From: Solen grandis
Taxonomy: Eukaryota; Mollusca; Bivalvia; Adapedonta; Solenidae
Direction: 5' to 3'
DNA: 64,000 nucleotides
NCBI GenBank assembly: GCA_021229015.1
Contig: CM037783.1
Coordinates: forward strand, 25,300,052 to 25,364,051
Of the stretch, positions 1-11,448 are shown piece by piece (the first letter of the stretch is position 1; every line of letters begins with the position of its first letter). The position numbers and the translations under genes are program-made. The notes below the pieces were generated by a model that was not told the DNA's origin, made no database searches, and worked only from the letters and a program-made list of their open reading frames with translations.

Positions 1-337
1 ATCCTGTCAAATTCTTCTCCATTTCGAATTTTCAGTTCGCTATATTTTTTGTTTTTCGAAATGGATTTTCAAGTTGCATACACCATATAAAGCGGAAAAA
101 TTAGTAGCCTGTTCATACATGTGCCTCGTTATCATGCAATTTCTACACAAACAGTAATGAATAAAAAATATACCTTTTTCTTTTCAAAATGGCGGCTTTT
201 GTTTACAAAATGAATGGTAACACGCAGTTTTGATTCCTAGCCCTGTTCAGGTTGACATTTAAACGAAATTCACTTAATGACTAATTTGAATGCGCAATGT
301 TCAACTGAAGCTGTTAATGGATCATTGCGAGTTAATA

Positions 338-373
338 TTATTGATTGACGTTTATTGATTGACGTTTATTGAC
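338..373. repeat. Short 14-bp tandem duplication
   Basis: ATTGATTGACGTTT occurs twice followed by a partial third unit. Confidence 0.8.
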
Positions 374-686
374 AGGAATTACAAGAGAAATTTGCATATC
401 TTCACACGCAAAGACAATTTTATCAGTTTAAAAAGCAATAATGTTGGCCATTGCAGTCAACGCCAAATCAGATGGTTCTGGTATGTTGCATTTTTTATTT
501 TAATACAAGCTATACTATGTTCATACTTAAATACCTTACAAACTTGGTATACTTAAGTGATTCGAGGCTTTACATGTCTTATACAAAGTAATAATACATA
601 GTTATGCTTAACGTCAATGTAAATACTTGAGACTAAAGTAAAGAAGCAAGACCGGTATACTTTCCGTCAGGAAAAAAATGTTCATT

Positions 687-756
687 TAACATAATGTACC
701 AAGCATACTGAAATGAGGTATTAACATAATGTACCAAGCATACTGAAATGAGGTAT
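687..756. repeat. 35-bp direct tandem duplication
   Basis: TAACATAATGTACCAAGCAT and the following 15 bases occur twice in a row, exactly. Confidence 0.9.
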
Positions 757-2282
757 TAACATAAACGAAACAGACGGTTTAATGTTCTTTATTGATTTTA
801 TTTTTTGAACCTGGGTTTGATCTGCGATACGATGCATTAAAATTGGCATCGTCTTGTAAATCATAAATTCATAGTCTTATGGTATATGAAATACATTATA
901 TTCTATGAGTATGCATTATCTTATCGAAACTAGGTGTTAATATATTTAACTGGAACCAGCATGAAGGGGTTATTACAGTAATATGAATAAGATTATACGA
1001 ATCATTTTGTCAGTAAATGACGCAGACATAATAAATAGTTTTTTTTAAGACTGTATTAACTTATATGCCATACATTTCTACATAATTGTGATGCGTTGTT
1101 GTTAAAGTAAATACAACTTATTTTATATGAAATAGAAATTAATGTATCATCCAAAAATATTTTTTGCAATTCTGACATTAATTGGGCACCATGTCATAAT
1201 GGTGCTTTAAAGGATTTATTTTTTATTCTCTGTAATGCAACATTCAACACCTCGAAGACATCAACAGTCTGCTTAGCGAACGAAAAAATCCTTTAGATAT
1301 TTGTCAAATTTGAAAAATTGAAGATTACTGATTTTTATAATAAGGTTTGAAAATAAAATAGGACAACGTTTAACCCCGTCTTAATTCAACATATTTTTTA
1401 ATCATTTTGTTAAGTTGCTGAAAGCAATAATTCGAGAGCGTTTTTTTTCTTCTCAGATTTGCATTTCAAAACGTCTTTTATCACATGCCTAACCCTAATG
1501 CTCTCAAATTGCTCTGTTTTGAAATTGCTCACAGGAAAATGTTGGCCATTGTAACTTATTAACATAAATAAATGATAGGATAACTTGAGAAACTTGCTTT
1601 ATAATGTAGACACAAGACATAAATACACTCCTCTGTACTCACGATCTTTACAAAACATGATTTTCCCATGTCTTGTACGTTATTACTCGGAAGAACTTCA
1701 AATAACAGATACGCACCTATGCCATTTGATAGCAATGTGAAAACAAGTGCAGTCTGTTCAAATGATAAAATTAAGCAAAACAAGTCTATAACTGCGTATT
1801 TCTGGATACTTGTCGTGGTAATGTTAAGTGAATTTATGTGTAGCCGTTCATTGCTGGTATTAAGAGAAATACGTGTAACACAAGATAACAAGATAACGGA
1901 TAGGCTCTGGAGTTTTATTTTCAGACAGTTTTCAACTGGTTTTGACAACATGCCGTTTCTTAGATGAAAAAAACAAACTAATCAGATAAGTCAAACCTCA
2001 TTAGTTTTGGACAATATAACATCATATTTTGTAATATATATTATACTTGCATTATTATATACAATTATTATACGCAATCTTAAATATAGAATCTTAAACG
2101 TTACTTGCGCAATATCATATAAATATCTTTCACATTTCTACACTCCATATAAGAGACTGCCTTATACATACTCAACTGCATAATATAGAATGTCTCGTAT
2201 ATAAATTACAAATCTATTTCTCGAACTATCTTATACATTACTATATGTTTATGCAGTGCAATTCGAGTGTTCTATATACAAT

Positions 2283-2457
2283 TCAACCTGTATCAGCGGC
2301 CATCTGTACTAAGCAATCAACCTGTACTTAGCGGTCAATTCTATACCAAAATATAACATTTTATTATGTATATAAACTTCATTTAGCGGTTACCTCTGTT
2401 AAGCGGCCACTTTCTCCTGTTCCCTTGACTGACCTTTAAGACAGGTTTGATTGTAAA
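2283..2457 (+). repeat. Dispersed repeat with GCGGCCAC/GCGGT motifs, copy 1
   Basis: TTCATTTAGCGGTTACCTCT, GTTAAGCGGCCACTTTCTCC and TTGACTGACCTTTAAGACAG match 33390-33575 in the opposite orientation and the same order. Confidence 0.7.
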
Positions 2458-3439
2458 CATTTTTTATAAACAAAGTAACAAATGTGATTAGTATTTTTGT
2501 TTTTTTTGTGTTGATCAATTCAAAATCTCATCAAATTGATATATTGATCTTTCTTCTACTGGATGATTTTTCAATTTACTTTAGACGAAAAAAAAATGTT
2601 CATAACGTTTATATAAACTAATTTCATGCTCTCTGAGCATCTAAAACTTCATGACACAATTGGTTTTGTATTATCCCAATTTCTTGGCTGATTGGTTGAT
2701 TGATGAAATAAGACCTTTAACGTGACTGCAGTCGTGCAGCGCCTGTGTTTTTGTCAATATATATGTAATTAATGCTGAAATTTTGACTAGAAGCTGTCAT
2801 ATGAGATTCAATTCACTAATCCTACAGATTATGATTAAACAAAAAAAAAATCAACAAAAAAAGTTACATGTTTGTGAAGAGATGCAACATGTGCATGCTC
2901 GTTGACGACAACATTACTACAATGCATTAATAAGCAAGAATATTTACTAATGTTTATTCATTTGTTTACAAAAAAGCCTGATTTGCATATTTCACATATC
3001 TTCACCAATGTTCTGCCCTTTTCAATACACCTTCAGTATGTCTTTGTTAACTAATCGCGAGTACATAAAATGATGACATAGCAGATACACAAATGATAAT
3101 TCGTCGACGGAGTTTAAATTAATCAAATTATTTCCGAATACGGACCGTCAACGGGAAAACTCTCCAATGCAAAATGAAAACAATAAGACTATTTTGACAT
3201 CCATACAAAATAATAAATGGCAAGATATGATTAACATTTTTAATGCGTACAACTTTTCTCAGCATAATTTTTCAGCAGATTTCTGCACATTATGTACCAT
3301 TTGCCTTAGTCTATGTATCAATGTCATTTTATATTTTCTTTTTCATGACAAGTGTATCATTATGTGTATAATAGGCCTTTTATGCTGTGAATTCTGTCAA
3401 CAGTATATCAGTCATCTGGAGAATGATATTGGGTTTAAC

Positions 3440-4190
3440 CACAGGGCTCGAAGTTGCATGGGGCGAATCATTTCATACTTATTGGTAACATTAAAAAAGA
3501 AAGGGAGGACACTATTTTTCAAATATGGAAAAACGCGTTTATAACGAAATTCAAAGTTAAAAATGGGCCAGGTTTTATTTTAAATGCATAAATTAAGAAA
3601 ATCCTAAACGTAATTGAGGTAGTTTTTCGCTAACAACGATTATATCGTGAATTTATTGTTCCAATCAAGCCTGACTACAGCCGGGTAAGGCTACATCCGG
3701 TTTCTTTCGTAGTGAATTAAAAGGGAAGTTTTTATTGGTCAATCAAAATGAAAACAAAACTGACATTTCTCGGGAAAACTCAATGAGTTGCGGAGGTCCA
3801 GAAAAGCATAACGATGCGATTGAGCACTATGTAATCATTTTCGGACAAGGAGGTACAGGGAAGTCATACCTGCTTACACAAAATTCAATTTAATATATTA
3901 ATTTATGAGCGCTTACCTTTTATTCACTGCAAAAGAAACCGGAAGAAGCCGGTCCCGGCTGTTGTCAAGCTCAATTGGGGCATTAAAAACAAATGTTAGT
4001 CCTTTATAAAAGTAAAAACAACACGGGAAACGCCTCGATTCTCCATTTCTATTCATTTCAAATGTAAATGAACCATTTTATTGATCTTTATTTGCCGACA
4101 TTGTGATGTTAAAAAATTAGCCCAAAATAGTGTCCTCCCTTCCTTATTAGGTACGAAAGGATTCGTCCCTTGCAACTTCGAGCCCTTGTG
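3440..4190. mobile_element. hAT-like foldback element, 751 bp, 8-bp target duplication
   Basis: Two long imperfect inverted arms (3440-3724 and 3916-4190) begin CACAGGGCTCGAAGTTGCA and CACAAGGGCTCGAAGTTGCA. The direct repeat GGTTTAAC (3432-3439 and 4191-4198) flanks it exactly. An 8-bp duplication and CAGGGCTCGA-type ends are characteristic of hAT transposons. The arms pair over further blocks, for example GGAGGACACTATTTT and CCGGTTTCTTT. No transposase is present, so it is non-autonomous. The target is the 3' end of SINE-B. Confidence 0.8.
3783..3893 (+). CDS. P-loop micro-ORF (PIF1-like helicase fragment?)
   Basis: A 36-codon ATG-to-TAA frame in the single-copy spacer of the foldback element, ending VIIFGQGGTGKSYLLTQNSI. 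GQGGTGKS is a Walker A motif with the context seen in PIF1/Helitron helicases ('GGGGTGKS(Y/F)L'). Nothing else of a helicase is visible, so it is at most a captured fragment. It is unlikely to act alone. Confidence 0.4.
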   Translation: MSCGGPEKHNDAIEHYVIIFGQGGTGKSYLLTQNSI

Positions 4191-4400
4191 GGTTTAACGT
4201 GCCACCGACAGTTTTTCAGTCACTTGGAGACTATGTCTACTTTAGACAGATAAAGTGTTGCCACACTACAGTATCACGCCGCTGACATGTGGCATGATAC
4301 CACACCCAGTCATATTATCCTGACACCGGGCCAACCAGTCCTGGACCATTCCTAGCGCCAAGTAAATGAGCTACCCTAGTACCCTAGTACCTTTCTTCGA
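4191..4400 (-). mobile_element. SINE-B copy next to a hAT-like insertion
   Basis: Minus-strand copy of the second SINE family. Read on + it runs GGTTTAACGTGCCACCGACA, GAGACTATGTCTACTTTAGA, GTATCACGCCGCTGACATGT, CACACCCAGTCATATTATCC. Its 3' end coincides with the target duplication of the foldback element at 3440-4190. The tRNA-like head is mostly missing. Confidence 0.7.
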
Positions 4401-4959
4401 TTTTAATATATCTCGGCTTGGAATTGAAGCGTTCAACAACTAGACTGAGAACGCGAGGACTTCCTAAGGTTTGTGACAGAAACACGAGTATCATTCAAAC
4501 AAAAGCCACAACTCTGATGTGTACATATTATATTTTTCAACCCGTTTCTTCGTTTGAAAACTTAAATAAGCGTGTTCATATTGTTTACTCGACTCTCCTT
4601 GCTAGAAGATCTGTCAGTGTGATTTAAATCAAAATTTATGATTGACATAACAAGATACATAACTCCTTACACTTACATTATTTTCAAGCCATTTTAAGTA
4701 AACAATTTAGATTTCCGGATATAAGCCTTATTGATCGTTAACAGTGCAATGAATAACAATTTCTATATCTTACTTCGAATATGACACATCACTTAAATTT
4801 GAATGGATTTACCAAGATTATATTTTAAATTTCAATACAAATATATAAATAATATTGAGGAAATATACGTGATATAGTTTATGCAAGAAGAAATGTATAT
4901 AGCATATATCTGATCTAGCGAATGCTGGAATGAATGCATGTAGAGGTACATATATACAT

Positions 4960-5810
4960 CATTGTCTTCAGAAATACATGATTGGTTACCATGGGAGCCC
5001 TTAAGTTTCTGTATATTCGTCTCAATAGTATCAGACATAACAGTTGCAACCATTACTGTCTCGGTTTAAAGTCACGACAGCCATTTTGTTTTCTTATATT
5101 CTTCTCACAAAAATCAGGTATTACAGATGCAACCATTGAAGTCTCGGCGATTTAAAGAAGCTATGAGTTGCTGCCACGGCATCCCTCAATTTTCTGTGAA
5201 TTCGTCTCAGACATATCAGATATGACATTTGCAATAGATGCAGTCGCAATTTAAAGTAGCAATGAATCGTTCTCACATGACACCCTTTGAAACTCTGCAA
5301 AATATGTATGTTAATTGCTGCTTACACGTGACTATTCGTGTTACGAGGTCGTGTCCGACCAGCGAAAAATGGCAGTGTTTTGAGACAAAATGACTCAATG
5401 GTGAAATAAAGGAGATATGAGAGTTGGACTTTCTTGTGTTTTTCTTGGAGGCGGATGCCTTGGCCTGTTTCAGGACCTGAAAATATTCCCAGTAACTGTT
5501 TTTTGTTTGTGATCAGACCGTCGGAAGATCACCGGTATCGAAATTGGCCCTCGATGAGTTCCATCCCTTGTTATATATTATATCGACACTGACTGATTCT
5601 ACGTGCCAAATTCATGTGGCTGCCACGGGAGACCTTTAGTTACTGTATTTATTCATTCCACAAGAATCAGACATGAACGTTACAACTAATACAGCCTCGA
5701 TTTAATTAAGGCAGTAATGAGTGGCTGCCACGGGAGACTTTTAGTTACTGTATATTCATCTTACAAGTATCAGACTTGGCGGTTACAAGCAATGTATCCT
5801 CGATTCCTGT
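4960..5810. repeat. Degenerate tandem region, about 95-bp units
   Basis: Recurring GTCTCGGTTTAAAG / GCCTCGATTTAATTAAGGC and GGCTGCCACGGGAGACTTTT, TTCATCTTACAAGTATCAGAC. At least five diverged units; 5290-5600 is mostly unrelated. Confidence 0.6.
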
Positions 5811-6819
5811 TTGATACGAGTTATACGGTACATATGCCTGTAATGTTTTAACTTTGAACAAATACTGGATAACAAAAGAGAAAAAATAGTGACAAGTTCT
5901 TGTAAGGAGTGCAGAGGTAAAACTATGTATGCCGAAGGCAAAACAGTAGAATAGTGTGCTTTTTTTTCTTCAGAAATCACAAATCAGATAAAACTTAACC
6001 AAAAATCTCAAAGGCCACCGGAATAGCAGTAGAAGCCATGTTCTTTCCGGAAAAAAAGTTAAAACAGTGAATCCTCGTGAAGCTTGTATCATCTGACTTT
6101 TGTTGAGGATCTTATGCAGATGTTTTGATTTAGTCCGCCTTATTTTTTCTATAAATAACGAAGTTTAGCATTAACTTGACACAAAGCGTATTTCGTTATG
6201 TAATGTTTGCACCATATTTTCGTGCCTTTCTTTTTATACGAACAATGTCTTTCATTCAACAACAGCTTCATCAAATAAAAGAAAAATGTTGATACAGTTA
6301 TAGTTCAATAAAATTATTGTGCCATTCTGTCAAATGATATATAAAATCATTCACTGACGCAAATACAAAATAAACTGCATTGGGACTGGTATAATAGTAA
6401 ATGCACACGGTGAAAATGAATAAACACAAATTTGTTTTAATAAGGAGAAAACCGACATTGATTAAAACAGATAATACATAGCCTAGGTTAAATTGAGGCT
6501 TTTATAACTGATATTTTATAGATCTGGACTATTGTGTGATCCCTCGGATTGTCACTGCTCCTGTCGTTGGATTCTGACACCCTTCCCATGGTTCGTGCCT
6601 GTATAAATTATCGCTTCGAGTTGCTTGCGATAAATTTCATAAGATTAAAAAACATATTTACATTTTGCCATACAGCTTCGCCTTTAAACTCGCATTATGG
6701 AATCACCCCTCCCCCGTTTGATTGACAGTTTTACACGATGATTTAAATCGGTTCAGAGTCAGTGTCGAACATTTATATTTTAGCTAACAAGATGTGACGT
6801 TATCAGTCACCACAAAATG

Positions 6820-6950
6820 TTTTTCTCTAGACAAAACGATATTTTTTCGACAAATGAAATCATTCAATCTTTTTTGACAAATATGTGTCAAAATGTTTTA
6901 TGCATTTTACCTTTCATAAAGAAACATTTCGACAAGTCAGATAAAACAGA
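6820..6950. repeat. Dispersed repeat, inverted partner at 9945-10040
   Basis: TTCTCTAGACAAAACGATAT, TTTTTCGACAAATGAAATCA and AAGAAACATTTCGACAAGTC appear inverted and slightly diverged 3 kb away. Confidence 0.65.
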
Positions 6951-7639
6951 TCTATTTTTCGCAAATTCGTACAGCGCCAAACCATTGTACATCACGTCAT
7001 GGTGTCTTACGTCATGTCTCTTACGTCATAATGGATTTTGATATTTTGATTCCGTGCACTGTCATTTACTCCTTTCTTCCAGCCATTCATATTAGTCGGA
7101 TCTTATGAAGTGAGGTAAGTAGTCTGGTATGGATTACCTGCCCCTGACACTACGTACTGTTGAAGTGCGGCAGGGAACCAGACTATGAGGTAAGCAGATA
7201 TTTATTTATATATTTTGAAAGGACATTTATCAAATCTATTTATTGAAATGTAAATCTTATAATAAATATTTTTAAAGATTAGGCACACACACAGCCTTTA
7301 TTCATGTGGATTAAAAACTAATTCGGGCGTGGGCAAACCCCATCAAAATATTGTAAATCGTAGAACCGTCTAATGCATTCTTGGCTTTCTGAGCTACATT
7401 AGGGATAGATTTTTTTAATAGCTCAAATAATATTCTAATAATAGTTAATGATCAATGACTTGTCAGACATAATGACGTATCATACGTGAGATTTAATTAA
7501 GAAACGTGCGTACATGTAGACATTCCGAAGATGTATACTTTGAGTCTTAATCATTTATACATCACCAAGCACCGTGTTCTCGAAAAAACTCGAGTGCGAT
7601 CTCGGGCTCAAAATTGCGTATATCATCCTTTAAACTGTT

Positions 7640-7833
7640 CTTTGTTCCCTCTGATTATTTTAAAATCAAGCTTAGTCCCAAAATCAAAATAAATGTGTAA
7701 AAAAACCGTGAAATTTGTCGAAAACTATTATGTAATGCACGTCGGACAAATTTTGATATTTAACACGAATGGTCTAAACTTTGCCGTGGATTAAGGGAGC
7801 GATCTTGATTTTAAATTATCAGAGGGAACAAAG
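7640..7833. repeat. Inverted repeat with 30-bp arms
   Basis: CTTTGTTCCCTCTGATTATT with the next 11 bases (7640-7670) is complementary to 7804-7833 with one length difference. The spacer is about 133 bp. Confidence 0.75.
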
Positions 7834-8553
7834 AGTACTTTGCTAATCCCAAAATATTTCATTGGCTTCTCTGACAATAAAATTATATCAAGTTGAATAT
7901 ACCAAGTTTGAATATGTTTAATTAAATATGATAAAAAGAAAAAAAATATATATATGCTCATACTGAAAAATTGCAGAAAGAAATTGAAATATGTGATTTT
8001 GTAATATAGGCAGCCAGAATTCATTGTCATATTGTAAGTTTTTTGCGTTGTTTTTAATTCTTTCTTTTTATCATTTTTGCATTTTACATATTCAGACCTT
8101 CTAGATACACACATCCCTTCCCCATAATTTCAGGTGTAACCATATACTTCTAGTTATTGTATACGTTCAAACGTTTGAAATGACAAACAGGATTTTAAAT
8201 TTTCAGTATGAGCATATCCATTAAAAGACTCTTCGCACAGAATGGTTCTTAAGAATATTTTATTTATTTATTTTTTAATTTTTGTAAAATCATATTTAGA
8301 ATGTAATTAGTTTCAACAAAAATATATGATTAAAAACTTAAAGACGTTCAGAGTATAAAATGCTGTCCCTACCTACATATATATCCAGGCTCTACATAGG
8401 TCAGGAATTGATAAAAATATTGCTTTAATTATGGCATGAGTACTTTTGAAAACCGGGTAATTTGTGTTGACAAAAACGTAGACATTATATTTAAGTAATA
8501 CCACGTGATTCCCGATGCTCAAATCGTAATTTCATCAATTCTGTTTATTTCAG

Positions 8554-8709
8554 GTCAACTTCAATATGAACCCCACAATAAGCTGCATATGCATGGAGAG
8601 GAACCGGAACACTGCATTGTACCCATGCGGCCATATCATTTGTATTGTCTATGCGGTTGCTCAGGAAAGTGCATCAAATAGGCAATATTCCCTGACAGTG
8701 TGGTGTTGA
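8554..8709 (+). pseudogene. RING-finger-like terminal exon, probably degenerate
   Basis: After a good acceptor (CTGTTTATTTCAG) there is an open frame of 51 codons to a TGA. It reads NPTISCICMERNRNTALYPC and then GHIICIVYAVAQ, which follows the C3HC4 RING pattern (C..C, PCGH, C..C) of E3 ubiquitin ligases. Two zinc ligands look lost: the expected C-x2-C opening is C-x-C here, and the cysteine after C-I-V is a tyrosine. The expected final CP.CR pair is only hinted at, out of frame. This suggests a decayed last exon or gene fragment. No upstream partner exon was recognised. It could also be a divergent real exon. Confidence 0.4.
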
Positions 8710-9195
8710 AAATACATCACAAGTATTCTGATACTTGTAAACTAGTGTTGTTCTATTCAAAGTATCATTTTCTTTCTGTTTATGTTTCTTGCTGACCAGT
8801 TAATAACAGTTGGACTGCATTTTCCAACTGATTAAAAAATCACCAACTATGCATGTTTTACATGATTGTAGTCTGGATGTAATATACCATGCAGGAATTT
8901 GCATCTCATGGTTTTCAGTATTATCAAGAAGCATTCTTTTATGTTATGTTTCTTGTTGTTCAAGATTGTCATATTTGGGGTTCAAATTGCACAAGAATGT
9001 GTTTTATTGATATTCACGTTTCAGAATCAGAATATGTATTTGGAATTCTAAATGATAAAATGATAGACATATATCTAATATTGTCTGACAATATTAATCT
9101 GATACATATAAATATTCAGTGACCTTTCTTCGGCAAATGTCATCGGGTCTTTAAATGATATAATTTTCAGAATGACAACAGCGGTCCAACAAAAA

Positions 9196-9245
9196 CAAGA
9201 GCGCTGCTGCGCAAGGCAAAGTACGCCTGGAGGCAATTTCATATG
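9196..9245 (-). mobile_element. 3' terminus of a CTCTTG-type element (fragment)
   Basis: The minus strand ends GCGC-AGCA-GCGC-TCTTG followed by a T run (9191-9212 on +). This is the same hairpin plus TCTTG design as the other tandem-core elements, with an unrelated hairpin. The body cannot be delimited. Confidence 0.45.
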
Positions 9246-9376
9246 ATTTGATCAAATTATTAGGAAGCATGTTTATTGTAATTAAAAATGTCATAATTTA
9301 ATGGCATTTCGTGAATGTGGGGATAAAAATAATTTCATATAATTAGTTGAGAGACCAAGAATAACTTGTCTCCATA

Positions 9377-9890
9377 ACATTGGCACTAGAACTGCAGAAT
9401 TACGATTTTTTGTCCCTCAGTACTATATTATGAACATGGTAAGGAATGGAATCTGACATCATTTGAGAACGGAGGCCGTAACATTGTACAAATTTATCTT
9501 TCATTATATTCTATGCACGGTTCGATCAGTCTGATATTTATTCAAAAAGGGTGTAATGAATTATTGTTAAAAGGCAACATTAACGAAGTAATAACGCGAT
9601 ATGTCACAGTTTGTACATATTTTTAAATCTGCTCCACTCTCAACTTCCGGTTGGTTTCTTTCGGCAATACCCACTGGATGACGTACACGACATACATATA
9701 GACACGCAATTTCCAACTATCTGACGATGTCGATTTCACATCGTCCAATCATATCGTACGGTTCAAAATTGACCGACCCAAAACGGAATGATAGTGGAGC
9801 AGACTTTTAAAATTTAACAAACTGTTGAAATTCCGTTTTAACTTTGTTAAGGTTGCCATTTGACATAGATTCTTAAATTAGATTTATTTT
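9377..9890. repeat. Foldback repeat, copy 1
   Basis: 9377-9630 (GGCACTAGAACTGCAGAATT, GCACGGTTCGATCAGTCTGA) is a direct copy of 11449-11700. Around 9570-9660 it also pairs with 9770-9860 in inverted orientation (TAAATCTGCTCCACT / AGTGGAGCAGACTTT), so it is part of a palindromic element. The right end is unclear. Confidence 0.6.
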
Positions 9891-9937
9891 CGTTAATTCG
9901 TGTTACATACAGCGAATTAACGAAAATAAATCTAATT
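9876..9937. repeat. Perfect 25-bp palindrome with 12-nt loop
   Basis: AATTAGATTTATTTTCGTTA and the next five bases (9876-9900) are exactly complementary to 9913-9937. Loop TGTTACATACAG. It lies between two repeats that themselves have inverted partners. Confidence 0.9.
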
Positions 9938-9944
9938 GAGCTCA

Positions 9945-10040
9945 CTTGTCGAAATGTTTCTTTTTGAAATGTGAAATGCATTAATTTATTTGACAAATGA
10001 TTTCGTTTGGCGAAAAAATATCAATTCGTCTAGAGAAAAC
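9945..10040. repeat. Dispersed repeat, inverted partner of 6820-6950
   Basis: ACTTGTCGAAATGTTTCTTT and CGTCTAGAGAAAACTT in reverse order relative to 6820-6950. It starts directly after the 25-bp palindrome. Confidence 0.65.
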
Positions 10041-10295
10041 TTAAAGCAACTCGAATAAAGTATAGGGACAATGTTTATAAAATTCTCATGATTTTGAAAC
10101 AAATAAATTGACTTGTGTTAAAATATCTGATCAAAGTGAAAAAAAATATAATCAACTTCATATTAAACATACCATCAAAGGATGCCCTTAGGCGTTTCCG
10201 TAAGTGGCAGCCATGTGTCATATTCTGATATTTGGATACCCCTGTGCTCGACGGCATTAAAAAGAAAACAATAGTAGCTCTAATGTTTAAATACA

Positions 10296-10509
10296 GGTCC
10301 CGGTGACCGAGTGTTTAGAACGTCCGCTCGGAATCGGAATAGCGCTCAACATATAAAGGTAGTTCCAGGGCTGGTTCGCCTGGTGTCTGAAGAATGTAAT
10401 GGTTCTGATATCATGTCGGCATGATACTGCAGTGTGACAGTATTATTTCTGTGTCAAGTAGATATCCTCTCTAAATGATTGAAATACTGTGGTGGGACGT
10501 TAAACCCTG
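10296..10509 (+). mobile_element. SINE-B copy with tRNA-like head
   Basis: The head GGTCCCGGTGACCGAGTGTT has an A-box-like GTGACCGAGTG. The body CATGATACTGCAGTGTGACA and tail TGATTGAAATACTGTGGTGG / GACGTTAAACCC match the family. The B box is decayed. Confidence 0.7.
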
Positions 10510-10559
10510 AAAACAAATAACTAATTTTTAACGGTATTATGATCGACCCATAACATCTC

Positions 10560-11395
10560 GATGTAACGTTTTCAAGACCCCCCCCCCATTTCAAGTTTTC
10601 CCCGGTACCTTAAAAACGGTTTCAATATCCCTTCCCCGGGAAAATAAAATCGTTTTTCAAATGCCCTCCCATAAATAAACTTTCCTGACACGGGAACCTA
10701 AAAAAATGTTATCTAATGACACACTCCTTAACGTAAAACTTCAAAACTTATAATATAAAAAAGATAAAATATGTATTATTGATATTTATATATGTATTTA
10801 ATTTTCTAAAATTGAATTTATATGATGTTAAAAAAGTCCGTTGAATCACCTTGGGAAATTTAAAACGTTTTCAAATGACCCCTCCCCCTTAAATGTTTCT
10901 TCGTCGGGACAGTTTATATCTTATTTTATAATTCATTCTGAAATATGTCGTTAGCAAGTATGATAATTATACATTGCATATCATTATTGTATTTGATTTT
11001 CTTAAATTGAATTTATATGATAGATAAATAGAACTAGAAAAAAAAACGTTCAAAGATCTCCGGCGTAACCTGAAGACATAGATTCTTGGGCAGGACAAAT
11101 AAAAATGAGCAGGGGGCGGAGGGAAGGGGCAGGGGCTCAATACGATTTTCAACATGCCCAACCCGGAATTAATCTGGGGGCACTTGAAATCGTTAACCCA
11201 AGGGGAGGGATTGAACAGGTTTTTATATTCCCGGGTAGGGCATTTGGAAATGGGGGAATCTCAAAATTTAAACGTTTTCAATACGCCCTACCCGGAATGA
11301 ATTTTTTCTCTCTCGAATTTCCGAGGGGATTTGAAAACGTGTCCATGTTCTCATTTGAGGGTCACTTGAAATCGTTACACCAGTTTTAGACTCGA
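10560..11395. repeat. Degenerate GC/AT minisatellite region
   Basis: Repeated AAACGTTTTCAAATGACCCC / CCCTCCCCCTT-like blocks up to about 10910 and mirrored GGGGGCACTTGAAATCGTTA-like blocks from about 11100. A roughly 100-bp AT block (TTGAATTTATATGAT) is also duplicated (about 10800 and 11000). The open frames here look repeat-derived. Confidence 0.5.
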
Positions 11396-11448
11396 CCCTA
11401 GGGACCATAATCATTGCCATATAATAAATAACTTCATTATGGTTAAAG

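Larger units (their letters stand above)
1..3430. other. AT-rich non-coding stretch
   Basis: Apart from the short repeats listed at 338, 687 and 2283, nothing was recognised. The open frames (for example 1559-1967 on both strands and 3167-3544) have no familiar motif and biased, low-complexity composition. Confidence 0.6.
4401..9190. other. Non-coding stretch with scattered repeats
   Basis: Apart from the listed degenerate tandem region, inverted repeats and the RING-like exon, nothing was recognised. Confidence 0.5.

Noticed and set aside
1559..1967. Overlapping 130 and 99 codon frames as genes
   Set aside because: Opposite-strand overlap, AT-driven composition, no motif.
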